A stretch of 64,000 bases of DNA from Myxococcales bacterium (lineage in GTDB: Bacteria > Myxococcota_A > UBA9042 > UBA3505): NCBI GenBank assembly GCA_002728755.1, contig PBVT01000085.1, positions 171,488 to 235,487 of the forward strand. Reading direction: 5' to 3'. A program made the translations under genes and the position numbers. The notes under the pieces were generated by a model. That model worked only from the letters and a program-made list of their open reading frames with translations, was not told where the DNA came from and did no database searches. Positions 29,705 through 37,736 of the stretch are shown piece after piece (the stretch's first letter is position 1; every line of letters starts with the position of its first letter).

Positions 29705-32251
29705 TCAGGTGGAGCAGTATTCCATGTCCGTCTCGTTGGACCAGGCGCAACCGGTCCAACCATAGAACCACTCGGCATCCTGACTTCGGCTACGGGCGGA
29801 CCCAAGCGCTGCGGTCTGGGGCGCAACAGGGGTTGTTGGAGGTGTCGTTTCACAACCTTCCTCGGTAATGGCCAGGATGACTTCATGATCCTGCTCGTGA
29901 CGGTTGCGGGCTCGGTCACGGACCACGATGCGGATGGTGAGACTCTCCAGCTCGTACTCTTCTGGAAGCTCCAGCTCGCCGCTGTAAAGGCCCGTCTCTG
30001 TATCGAGGGTCAGCCGGATAGAGTGCCGGGGATCTTCGATGACATAGGCTTCTACCGTTCGAACCTGCTCGAGGGGATCGACTTCGATGGTGATACGTTG
30101 GCCGGGTTCTACGTATTCCGGAAGTATGGCCTCGAATTCCGGCTCGGTTCCGTCGATGGTGTATTCGATGGATTTCCACTCCATCCGACCGTTGCTATGA
30201 ACGATTTGTACGCGGATATTGTAGACGCCATCGGTGACCCAACGGGGAACCAGGAAGCGTACAGACCAACGGTTACGGATGTCGTCGTACTGAAGCCGTT
30301 TGACCAGCCCGAAGGGGAAATAGGCTACAACTTTACGTGCATCTTCCGGTGCCACAACCGTGAGGACGGGGTCGCCTGGGGGGATGTTCGCCTGGGACAG
30401 ACGGATTCCCTTCATGGTGTCGATAAGCTTCTTGTCGAAGCCCTGTCGGCCGCGTCGAATCGCCTCTTTGATCTCGTCGGTCTTCAGAGACTCGGGCACA
30501 GCGAGGAAGGTGGTGTAGGGGGTAACCAGGTTATAGACGATTCCCAGTCGGGTGATCTCGGACACCAGCTCGGTGGCTCCGCGAGCCTGGTGAAGCTCCT
30601 TTAGATGGTCGATACGATCGTTCGCCCATAACTTCTCGATATGTGCATAGTCATCGGAATGGTCGGGCAGCGTGACGTCCATATTCAGTTCTTTGGATTC
30701 TCCTTTTACGAGACCTCGTACGCGTATCTTCGCGGTTCCAGGGTTGGTGTAGCGCCCGAATACGATGACTTCGCCGTCACGATAGAGATCAGGCAGGCGT
30801 TTGGGGTAGATGGAATGAACCTGTGCGCCCTCGATGTCGAGCTCGAGATCAACCATGAGGGGCATGGAAATACGGTCGTATAATCGTGCCATCTCTCGTT
30901 CGATCTGGTTGTCATTGGCGATAAAGGTGGCGATTCCACGGTTGTCGCGTGCCAATCGCTCAAGAAACTGGCGGTTGATGCCACGACCGGCGCCGAAACT
31001 GTAGATTCGTACGGATCGGGTCTTCTTGCGTACTTCGGACAGAACCACCTCGGCCGGATTATTACCCTGGCCATCGGTTAGAAAGATGACGGCTTTGGGG
31101 CGTTCGGGGTTGGGAGATTTCTCAAGGATGTTCAGCGCGGTCAGCAATGCATCTTTGATATTCGTTCCCCCTCGTGTTTTGAGAGCCGCAATTCGAGTAT
31201 TGGCGTTGGCGCGGTTTTCGTCAGACGCCGGTAGAAGATTTGCGTAGAAGGGTACGGCTTCGTCGTCGAACGCGATTACGTTGAAGTGGTCTTCGGGTTG
31301 GAGCTTTTCGAGGATAGAAGAGAGCCCCAGTTTACTCTGCGCAAGGGCTTGGCCAGTCATGCTACCGGAGATGTCAGTCACGAAGACAATATCTCTACCG
31401 ATGACTTCGTCCTGGGTCACATGGTCTTTGGGAGAGACCAGCAGCATGAAGGAGCCGTCACCATCTGTATCTCGATACGATACAAATCGAAGGGCGTGGT
31501 CGTCGGCTTTGAGGCTATAATTGATTTGGAGATCTGTGCTTAGTTCTGAGCTCTTACCCTCGAATACAATCTTCTTATGGCGCGGCCCAAGAGAGCGAAC
31601 CGTTCCGTTGAAACCGTTCGTTTCGACGTTCTCGATTGGCAGATCGTCGGTGATGTCGAAGCTAAGAGAAAGAAGAACGTCGCCTGTGGGCAGATTTTCA
31701 TGAGGAATCCGGTAGCTGATCTTACCTTCGGCGCGTTGCAGAACCTCGGTAGTGCGAACCTCGATCGGTTTGGTTTCACCCGGTTTTACGGGGTAGACAC
31801 TGAAACGGAACGTACTCCCCGTTTGTTCCAGGATGCCGGGGTCTCGTTGCATGCCCGTCAGCTCTTGGTACACCGTAGTGGCGGCCGCCTTCTCCAGGAC
31901 CTCACCAACGATACGCTCATCACCATTCCAGTAGCTGAAACCGTCCACCAGCGCATCTGAGGACATGGCCAGTCGACACTGGACCTCGACGTCTTCAGAG
32001 AGAGTGTTCTGGAACTGAAAGGTCGTCTGGGTAGCTGCCACCTGATTATGAATGGCTCCTTCCAAACGCTGATAGGTTTGAACCAGACTTCCAGATTCTA
32101 CGGCTCCCTGCACCGTACGTGCGGAAAAGGGAATGGCATAGGCCTGTTGCAGATAAAACAGAAATAGAAAACAGGACGTGAGAATGGCCGCGATATGAAG
32201 CAGCCCGCCACGCACATAATGAAATCCTTGGGTCTCCATAAATTCAAACAT
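29705..32251 (-). CDS. VIT and VWA domain protein (inter-alpha-trypsin-inhibitor heavy chain-like), exported
   Basis: Signal/TM LLHIAAILTSCFLFLFYLQQAYA; VIT region; VWA MIDAS DIVFVTDISGSMTGQALAQSKLGL. ATG 32251 with SD GGAG preferred; the track start 32338 lies upstream of a promoter. Confidence 0.88.
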   Translation of the reverse strand: MFEFMETQGFHYVRGGLLHIAAILTSCFLFLFYLQQAYAIPFSARTVQGAVESGSLVQTYQRLEGAIHNQVAATQTTFQFQNTLSEDVEVQCRLAMSSDALVDGFSYWNGDERIVGEVLEKAAATTVYQELTGMQRDPGILEQTGSTFRFSVYPVKPGETKPIEVRTTEVLQRAEGKISYRIPHENLPTGDVLLSLSFDITDDLPIENVETNGFNGTVRSLGPRHKKIVFEGKSSELSTDLQINYSLKADDHALRFVSYRDTDGDGSFMLLVSPKDHVTQDEVIGRDIVFVTDISGSMTGQALAQSKLGLSSILEKLQPEDHFNVIAFDDEAVPFYANLLPASDENRANANTRIAALKTRGGTNIKDALLTALNILEKSPNPERPKAVIFLTDGQGNNPAEVVLSEVRKKTRSVRIYSFGAGRGINRQFLERLARDNRGIATFIANDNQIEREMARLYDRISMPLMVDLELDIEGAQVHSIYPKRLPDLYRDGEVIVFGRYTNPGTAKIRVRGLVKGESKELNMDVTLPDHSDDYAHIEKLWANDRIDHLKELHQARGATELVSEITRLGIVYNLVTPYTTFLAVPESLKTDEIKEAIRRGRQGFDKKLIDTMKGIRLSQANIPPGDPVLTVVAPEDARKVVAYFPFGLVKRLQYDDIRNRWSVRFLVPRWVTDGVYNIRVQIVHSNGRMEWKSIEYTIDGTEPEFEAILPEYVEPGQRITIEVDPLEQVRTVEAYVIEDPRHSIRLTLDTETGLYSGELELPEEYELESLTIRIVVRDRARNRHEQDHEVILAITEEGCETTPPTTPVAPQTAALGSARSRSQDAEWFYGWTGCAWSNETDMEYCST

Positions 32252-32287
32252 GATCGTCTCCGGGGTTGAAGGTTCAGCCCCGTATAG

Positions 32288-32303
32288 AGCAGAGATCGTG
32301 CCA
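32288..32303 (-). promoter_or_regulatory. Candidate sigma54 (-24/-12) promoter for VIT-VWA gene
   Basis: Minus strand TGGCACGATCTCTGCT against consensus TGGCACGNNNNTTGCW; GG/GC spacing exact; ATG 32251 lies 37 bp past the element. Confidence 0.7.
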
Positions 32304-32315
32304 GATCGGCCGAAA

Positions 32316-32357
32316 ACCATAAAGGCCAATAAAACCATAAGGTTATGGCTTTATGGT
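32316..32357. promoter_or_regulatory. Nested inverted repeats, candidate activator binding sites
   Basis: ACCATAAAG (32316-32324) with CTTTATGGT (32349-32357), enclosing CCATAA-GG-TTATGG (32335-32348). Confidence 0.55.
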
Positions 32358-32375
32358 CTGCGAGCGCACCCGGTT

Positions 32376-32420
32376 TAAGTATTGTAATAAAAGATTAGTA
32401 GTCTATAAATACAATACTTA
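32376..32420. repeat. Perfect 11-bp inverted repeat with 23-bp spacer
   Basis: TAAGTATTGTA (32376-32386) / TACAATACTTA (32410-32420). Confidence 0.75.
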
Positions 32421-32894
32421 TCTGGCTATGTGGCTCGTTGTATCTTCGATGCGTTCCCGGATCTCGGCTGGGGTGACTGCGTCGGGTACCCATTGGAGCG
32501 TAGGGAATCGTCGTGCCAGATGTTCGTAGCGCTGTGGTTCCCGTGAAAAATCATAGGCTACGATTACGGGAAGGGAGTCGAATCCATGCTCTTTCAGATC
32601 TGCCAGGATGTATAAGCCCTGGTTGTTCTGAATATATTTGAGGCCGCGGTTTTCATCGCCATTATGGATTCGTGTGGCGTGTTCGAGGTCACCAATAAGG
32701 TCCTCGATGGGGATGCGATCGAAGCGCATATCCAGGTAGATGACGTCTACGGTTTCGGAGGCCAGGATCTGCCGGGCTTCCAGCCCAGTATGAGCCTGTA
32801 GATAGGTATAGCCCCGAACAAACCGCGATAGATTCTCCAGATATTCGTTACCGTCTTCAATGATCAGAACAGTGATTTCGCGCTCTGTATTCAC
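32418..32894 (-). CDS. Atypical stand-alone response-regulator receiver
   Basis: ITVLIIEDGNEYLENLSRFV...DVIYLDMRFD; long insertion after the Asp; LPVIVAYDFS. Confidence 0.72.
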   Translation of the reverse strand: MNTEREITVLIIEDGNEYLENLSRFVRGYTYLQAHTGLEARQILASETVDVIYLDMRFDRIPIEDLIGDLEHATRIHNGDENRGLKYIQNNQGLYILADLKEHGFDSLPVIVAYDFSREPQRYEHLARRFPTLQWVPDAVTPAEIRERIEDTTSHIAR

Positions 32895-35713
32895 GACTCG
32901 TCCTCTGTGTTGGGATAGGTTCTAGGTAACTCCAGCACAACGGCTTTGCACCAATCCGAGCTCTCGTCTCGTACATCGAGAGTCCCCTCATAACGCGTTG
33001 CCAGGCTAGCGGCCAGTCCCAACCCTTCTTCGACGGTTCGATTACGAATCTGTTCGACGGTGAGTTTCTTCGGTGAGCGGTCGCGAACCTCGATGCATAC
33101 CCGCTCAATCGCGGTGATAGGATCGATGGTGCAATTCACGCCTATACCCACCTGAATGACGGTGTGCTTTTGTCGAATCGACGACTCGATGGCGTTGCGT
33201 ATGAGGTTCGTCATGATCACCCCAAAACTATGTCGTGGGATCAAGCACCAGCAAGGCAATGTAATCTGGATGTCCATATCGATGGGGCTGAAATTGACTT
33301 CGGAGAAGGCAGGCTCCCGGATGGTCAGACTATAGAGGGATTCCAGGTAATCCGAATCGATCTTGAGGACACGAATTTCATCCAAAAGGCTGCGTACGGC
33401 CTCATAGCCTTCGGTGTTGAGCAGGCGTGTCGCTTCTTCGAGGGAGCGCTTCAGCCGCTTACGGTTGGATGTTGATTCGAGCATTTTCGGTTCGAAGAGT
33501 GGCTGCACATGTTTCAGAGTATTCATGCCACGAACCAACGCCGAGATTGCTGGGTCATTATGCAATAGGTTTAATCGCATTCCATGGGAGCGACCGATCT
33601 GTTGGAGCTGCTCTACGTAGGCGTTGAGTTTATCGCTCACACCGTCATCCCTGCCCGTTCCAAAGAGAGCCAGGCGCGTATTTGATATGGACTCGAAGGA
33701 GTCGTCGTTTTGTTCGAGTACTGTCACCAGCCCCGTAAGCATCATGGTGTTATGTTTGAGCACTTCATGACGAATTGCAGCGAGTATCTGTTGTACTTCT
33801 GGGCCTGTTTCGGGGTGTTGTTCGATCAGGTCTCGTAGGGTTCCCCCGCCGAATCTACGACGGTAAAGGGTCAAGATAAGGAGAAGTAGAAGAAGAACAG
33901 CCAACACACCGAATACCATTAGATTGCGAAGACGAAGTCCCGCGGAGGTGTGAAACGATTGGGCTTTCTCGCGCCACCGTTCGTGTTTGGACCAGTCCAC
34001 GGCGCTATTCAGGAAGGCGCTGCTATGGTCGCGGCATCGGTTCAGTTGTGCGATGCGACCCAGATCAGAGAATACCTCCAGGAGGCCGGTAGCTTTCTGA
34101 TTGAGGGGCAGACAACTCAGGATCATATCCAGCCGGCGAATATGAAATATACCCAGTGGATGGGTGGCGTCGTGGGCGGCCCGGAAGGTTTTACGGGCTT
34201 TGGCCATCTGGCCAGACTGTTCATAAATAAGGGCCAGGCGATGTAGGGCTTGTCCACTGATATCCCCTTGTTTCAGGGCCAGCTCATACTGTTGCATGGC
34301 ATCTTTCAGGTTTCCTTCGGATGCATACAGTTCACCGAGGGTCGTGTGGACGGACTGGTGGTCGGTAGAGAGGGATAGCAGGGTTCGAATCGCCTGATTG
34401 GTTCGGCCGATATCATGCAGGGCTCGCGCGCGAGTCAGAGCATTGGCTACCTCGGGTGTAAGCCCATCTGGTTGGAATGTGGGATCGGTGCGACTGTCCT
34501 TTTGGGCGATGGTTCGCGTGAGGGTTTCTCGAAGTTCCAACGCTTCATTGTGTTTTTTCGATGTGTCTGGAAGGGCCAGGAACTTCTCCACATGGAATAA
34601 TGCCAATTCGGGTTTACCTACGGCGGGATAATTACGGGCGAGTCGGAGATGAACCCCATGCCAGTCGGGGCGTAGGGTTAATGCACGTTCCAGGTGCCGG
34701 AGCGCCTCATCAAGCCGGGGCTGGTTGGGCCAGGTTCTATATAGGTTGGCGATTCGCACATGAACGATAGGGTTGTCCGATTGCAGAGATAGGCTGCGAA
34801 GATACGCCAGCTCGGCGTCCGTATGTCGTCCCATCTCATGGAGAACCTGACCCAGCTGACCGTAGATCTGTGGTGCTCCACCGGAGCTCCGCAGTGCATC
34901 TGTTAGGGCCACCTCTGCGGCCTCTAATTGGCCTTCGTTTCTAGACTGACGAGCCCGCTCGAGGAGGTCGAGACTGTCTCCTGTGAGCGCCGGGTTTTGT
35001 AGTACGGTATTGCAGTAGTTGTTACGGTGTTGCTCTATGTTCTGGATACGAGCCTGGACCTCCAACCGAATGGTGGGATCCTCGTATACCGTGCGGTACC
35101 AGTTCAGGGCCTCGACAAGCTCACCCATCCCTTCGAAGAATCGACCGATTTCAAAGCGGACTTCATCATCCAGGGCGTCTAATTGTTCGAGACGGAGGTA
35201 GAGGGTGCGCGCTTTCTCTACCTTTCCAACGAGTGCTTGGACACGGGCTTCCATCAAGACAAGGTCCGGATGTTCTCCTCGGACGCTACGAGAGATCTGG
35301 ATATGCCGTTCTGCTCTCTTCAATCGCTTCAGACTGGAACCGGGCCGGGTCAACAATTCCGCCAGATTTTCATGGGCATCTACATTGCGGGCGTTGAGTT
35401 CTACGGTTTCTCCAAAGAACCGCTCGGCCTCTGCTTCGTTACCCAGATGCAGATGTGCTTTACCAAGTTTATATGTGATGCGGTGGTTTTCGGGGGCGTG
35501 TTGGTAGGCTTTCTTGTAATGCTTTAGAGCCGTTACGTACTTCTTTTTCTTATATGCACGGTCCCCTTCGGCTTTGAAATGTACCCCAATCATATTGTCG
35601 AAGGGGTTCTTCAGAATCAGGTCGCTCGGCGCATCTGCGGCCCAGACACTCCCGGATAAAACCAGCAGATAGATGAACAGCACAGGCATGCTTATGTTGG
35701 ATGTACGGCTCAC
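32891..35713 (-). CDS. Sensor histidine kinase with periplasmic TPR region
   Basis: Signal peptide; many TPR-like repeats; TM LMVFGVLAVLLLLLLILTLYRRR; IRHEVLKHNTMMLTGL (H-box-like); IMTNLIRNAIES (N box); EGLGLAASLATRYEGTLDV. Confidence 0.82.
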   Translation of the reverse strand: MSRTSNISMPVLFIYLLVLSGSVWAADAPSDLILKNPFDNMIGVHFKAEGDRAYKKKKYVTALKHYKKAYQHAPENHRITYKLGKAHLHLGNEAEAERFFGETVELNARNVDAHENLAELLTRPGSSLKRLKRAERHIQISRSVRGEHPDLVLMEARVQALVGKVEKARTLYLRLEQLDALDDEVRFEIGRFFEGMGELVEALNWYRTVYEDPTIRLEVQARIQNIEQHRNNYCNTVLQNPALTGDSLDLLERARQSRNEGQLEAAEVALTDALRSSGGAPQIYGQLGQVLHEMGRHTDAELAYLRSLSLQSDNPIVHVRIANLYRTWPNQPRLDEALRHLERALTLRPDWHGVHLRLARNYPAVGKPELALFHVEKFLALPDTSKKHNEALELRETLTRTIAQKDSRTDPTFQPDGLTPEVANALTRARALHDIGRTNQAIRTLLSLSTDHQSVHTTLGELYASEGNLKDAMQQYELALKQGDISGQALHRLALIYEQSGQMAKARKTFRAAHDATHPLGIFHIRRLDMILSCLPLNQKATGLLEVFSDLGRIAQLNRCRDHSSAFLNSAVDWSKHERWREKAQSFHTSAGLRLRNLMVFGVLAVLLLLLLILTLYRRRFGGGTLRDLIEQHPETGPEVQQILAAIRHEVLKHNTMMLTGLVTVLEQNDDSFESISNTRLALFGTGRDDGVSDKLNAYVEQLQQIGRSHGMRLNLLHNDPAISALVRGMNTLKHVQPLFEPKMLESTSNRKRLKRSLEEATRLLNTEGYEAVRSLLDEIRVLKIDSDYLESLYSLTIREPAFSEVNFSPIDMDIQITLPCWCLIPRHSFGVIMTNLIRNAIESSIRQKHTVIQVGIGVNCTIDPITAIERVCIEVRDRSPKKLTVEQIRNRTVEEGLGLAASLATRYEGTLDVRDESSDWCKAVVLELPRTYPNTEDES

Positions 35714-37344
35714 GAGCGAAGCTCCCGGACCTTGAGGCCAAGTTGATTGAAACGAAGCCGTATAGCTCGACTTCGTGCCGTATCTCCGAGGAGTAGGTTG
35801 GCCATTGCTTCAAAGTCTCCTTCTGTTCTTTGAAACAAAGAAAGGAAGTATTGTCGTTCCACATTTTTTGCGACCGCGTTCAGGCTCTCGTCGGCTTCCA
35901 GTTGGACCATGCATTGATCGAAGTCCTCTTCTACAGTGCGGTCGTCTGCTCCCAGCCCTTTCGAGCTCGCGAGTAGCTCGGAGACCAATACGGGATCCAC
36001 CTGAAACCGGACCGACTCCAGATGTAAGCCGGAATGGACCGCGTCGACGGCTCCTACCAGTGTAAAGCTGACGATATTATGGATCACCATGGAGAGCTCT
36101 CTGAGATTTCCCGGCCAGCTATGGCCGATCAATCGCTTCCAGGTGGGTTTGGCAAAAATGAGTTCGATGTGATCGCCGCTGGAACGATTGCGGTGTCCAA
36201 CAGTCAGACCCAGCTCTGTGTTGGCCTTAAGCCCCAGGGCTTCCACCAGCTCACCATGCAGTACCTGGATTTCGGGATGCTCTAATGAGGACGCAACGAA
36301 ACGTTTAATCAGGAATTGAATATCTTCCGGCCGGTCTCTGAGCGGCGGTAGAACCGTTCGAGTAGCAGGAGAGAGGCGCATGTATAGATCGCGTCGAAAA
36401 CGACCTTCGCGCACAGCGTCTACTAATGGGGTGTTGCTCGCTACCACCACCTTTACATCGACCTCGATCTCTCGATTCGACCCCAGAGGACGGACTCGCC
36501 GTTCCTGGAGAACATGGAGTAGCTGCCGCTGGTTTTCGGGAGACACATTCTGTATTTCATCGAGAAATAATGTGCCGCGGTGTGCGAGCTGAAATACGCC
36601 ACGGCGGTCTTCGACGGAGCCGGTATAGGCTCCACGTACCGAGCCGAATAGCGTGCTAGAGACAAGATCATCCGGGATGGTGGATAGATCCACAGCCACG
36701 AATTGGCCAGTTCGCCCGCTATTTCGATGGATGAACCGCTCGGCTAGAAATGATTTGCCAGTTCCAGTCTCTCCCTCGAGTACCACTGGTAATGGGCCTC
36801 GAGATACCACCGCGAGTCGTCGTCGAAGACTGCGCATATGTGAGTCTGCTCCCCATAGGATACCTTCTTCCTCCAGCTCGAGCCGAGCTTCAGCCAGGGC
36901 CGAATTGATATGAATTCGCAGAGCGTCGAGATCTTCGGTACCAAAAAAGTAGGTCATCGACTCACCGGCAACTTCGGTGGCCAGATCAACCAGGGAGAGG
37001 TCTTCAACCGAGGTGAGAAGTACAACCGGTAGGTGGGAGTATTTCTGACGAAGCTCTCGAAGAATGGCGACCCCCTGGAATCGCCTTGTCTGTCGTTCTG
37101 TAAAGTTTGGGCCTAGAGGTAGGAGGCGCTCTGGTTCAATGTCGAACTGTACGTCGAGCAGGATCAGATCGACCGCGTCGGCATTCTGCTCCAGAAATGT
37201 GAGAGCGGTTGGACCATCGGGTACACGCGGCAATCCGGCGTCACCATCGATCGCGATGAGTTCAATCTCCGGCATCCGTTCTCCGAGGAGCCGTGCGAAT
37301 AGATCCCCGTCATCGATCAGTAGAACTCTGGGTTTCTCCGTCAC
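35710..37344 (-). CDS. Sigma54-dependent transcriptional activator (NtrC-type) with atypical receiver
   Basis: GETGTGKSFLAERFIHRNSGRTGQFVAVDLSTIPDDLVSSTLFGSVRGAYTGSVEDRRGVFQLAHRGTLFLDEIQNV; C-terminal Fis-like helices. Confidence 0.9.
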   Translation of the reverse strand: MTEKPRVLLIDDGDLFARLLGERMPEIELIAIDGDAGLPRVPDGPTALTFLEQNADAVDLILLDVQFDIEPERLLPLGPNFTERQTRRFQGVAILRELRQKYSHLPVVLLTSVEDLSLVDLATEVAGESMTYFFGTEDLDALRIHINSALAEARLELEEEGILWGADSHMRSLRRRLAVVSRGPLPVVLEGETGTGKSFLAERFIHRNSGRTGQFVAVDLSTIPDDLVSSTLFGSVRGAYTGSVEDRRGVFQLAHRGTLFLDEIQNVSPENQRQLLHVLQERRVRPLGSNREIEVDVKVVVASNTPLVDAVREGRFRRDLYMRLSPATRTVLPPLRDRPEDIQFLIKRFVASSLEHPEIQVLHGELVEALGLKANTELGLTVGHRNRSSGDHIELIFAKPTWKRLIGHSWPGNLRELSMVIHNIVSFTLVGAVDAVHSGLHLESVRFQVDPVLVSELLASSKGLGADDRTVEEDFDQCMVQLEADESLNAVAKNVERQYFLSLFQRTEGDFEAMANLLLGDTARSRAIRLRFNQLGLKVRELRS

Positions 37345-37726
37345 CTTGCATCTCCCTGATGATAGTTGTGATTACCTGCGCGACCGCGCGGAAATCCTGT
37401 AATACTGCCGTTCGTTGGATTGGCTTGTTGTCGTTGATTTGACCTTCCCACGCCAGGGCTTGTTCCACCGCCTGTTGTATTCGATCGAACACAGCATGAG
37501 CCTTGGCTTCTGTGCTGTGCGTTGTCACAAAAGACGACCAGATCTCTTGTGCCGAGCGGTTCCCACTGGGTCCTGTTCGAGTTTCCTGTAATGCTTTGAG
37601 TACGGCTTGGCGCAGTTCCGACTCGGGGCAATCCTCGGGTAACCAGGCGATAGGTAGCGTCAGGTATTTTCCGAGGTCATGTTGGAGATCCAACAAGGCG
37701 TCGAGGAGAGGTTCTAATGACTTCAT
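37310..37726 (-). CDS. Small helical protein of unknown function inside the signalling operon
   Basis: MKSLEPLLDALLDLQHDLGKYLTLPIAWLPED...; overlaps the 5' end of the activator gene; start at 37726 avoids most of the overlap with the upstream gene. Confidence 0.6.
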   Translation of the reverse strand: MKSLEPLLDALLDLQHDLGKYLTLPIAWLPEDCPESELRQAVLKALQETRTGPSGNRSAQEIWSSFVTTHSTEAKAHAVFDRIQQAVEQALAWEGQINDNKPIQRTAVLQDFRAVAQVITTIIREMQGDGETQSSTDR

Positions 37727-37736
37727 TACCAAGGGT

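Noticed and set aside
29669-30604. 311-aa plus-strand ORF
   Set aside because: Antisense to the well-supported VIT-VWA gene; no recognisable domain; explained by codon bias of the opposite strand.
32252-32338. N-terminal extension of the VIT-VWA ORF
   Set aside because: Contains the sigma54-like promoter, leader hairpin and SD; signal-peptide logic favours ATG 32251.
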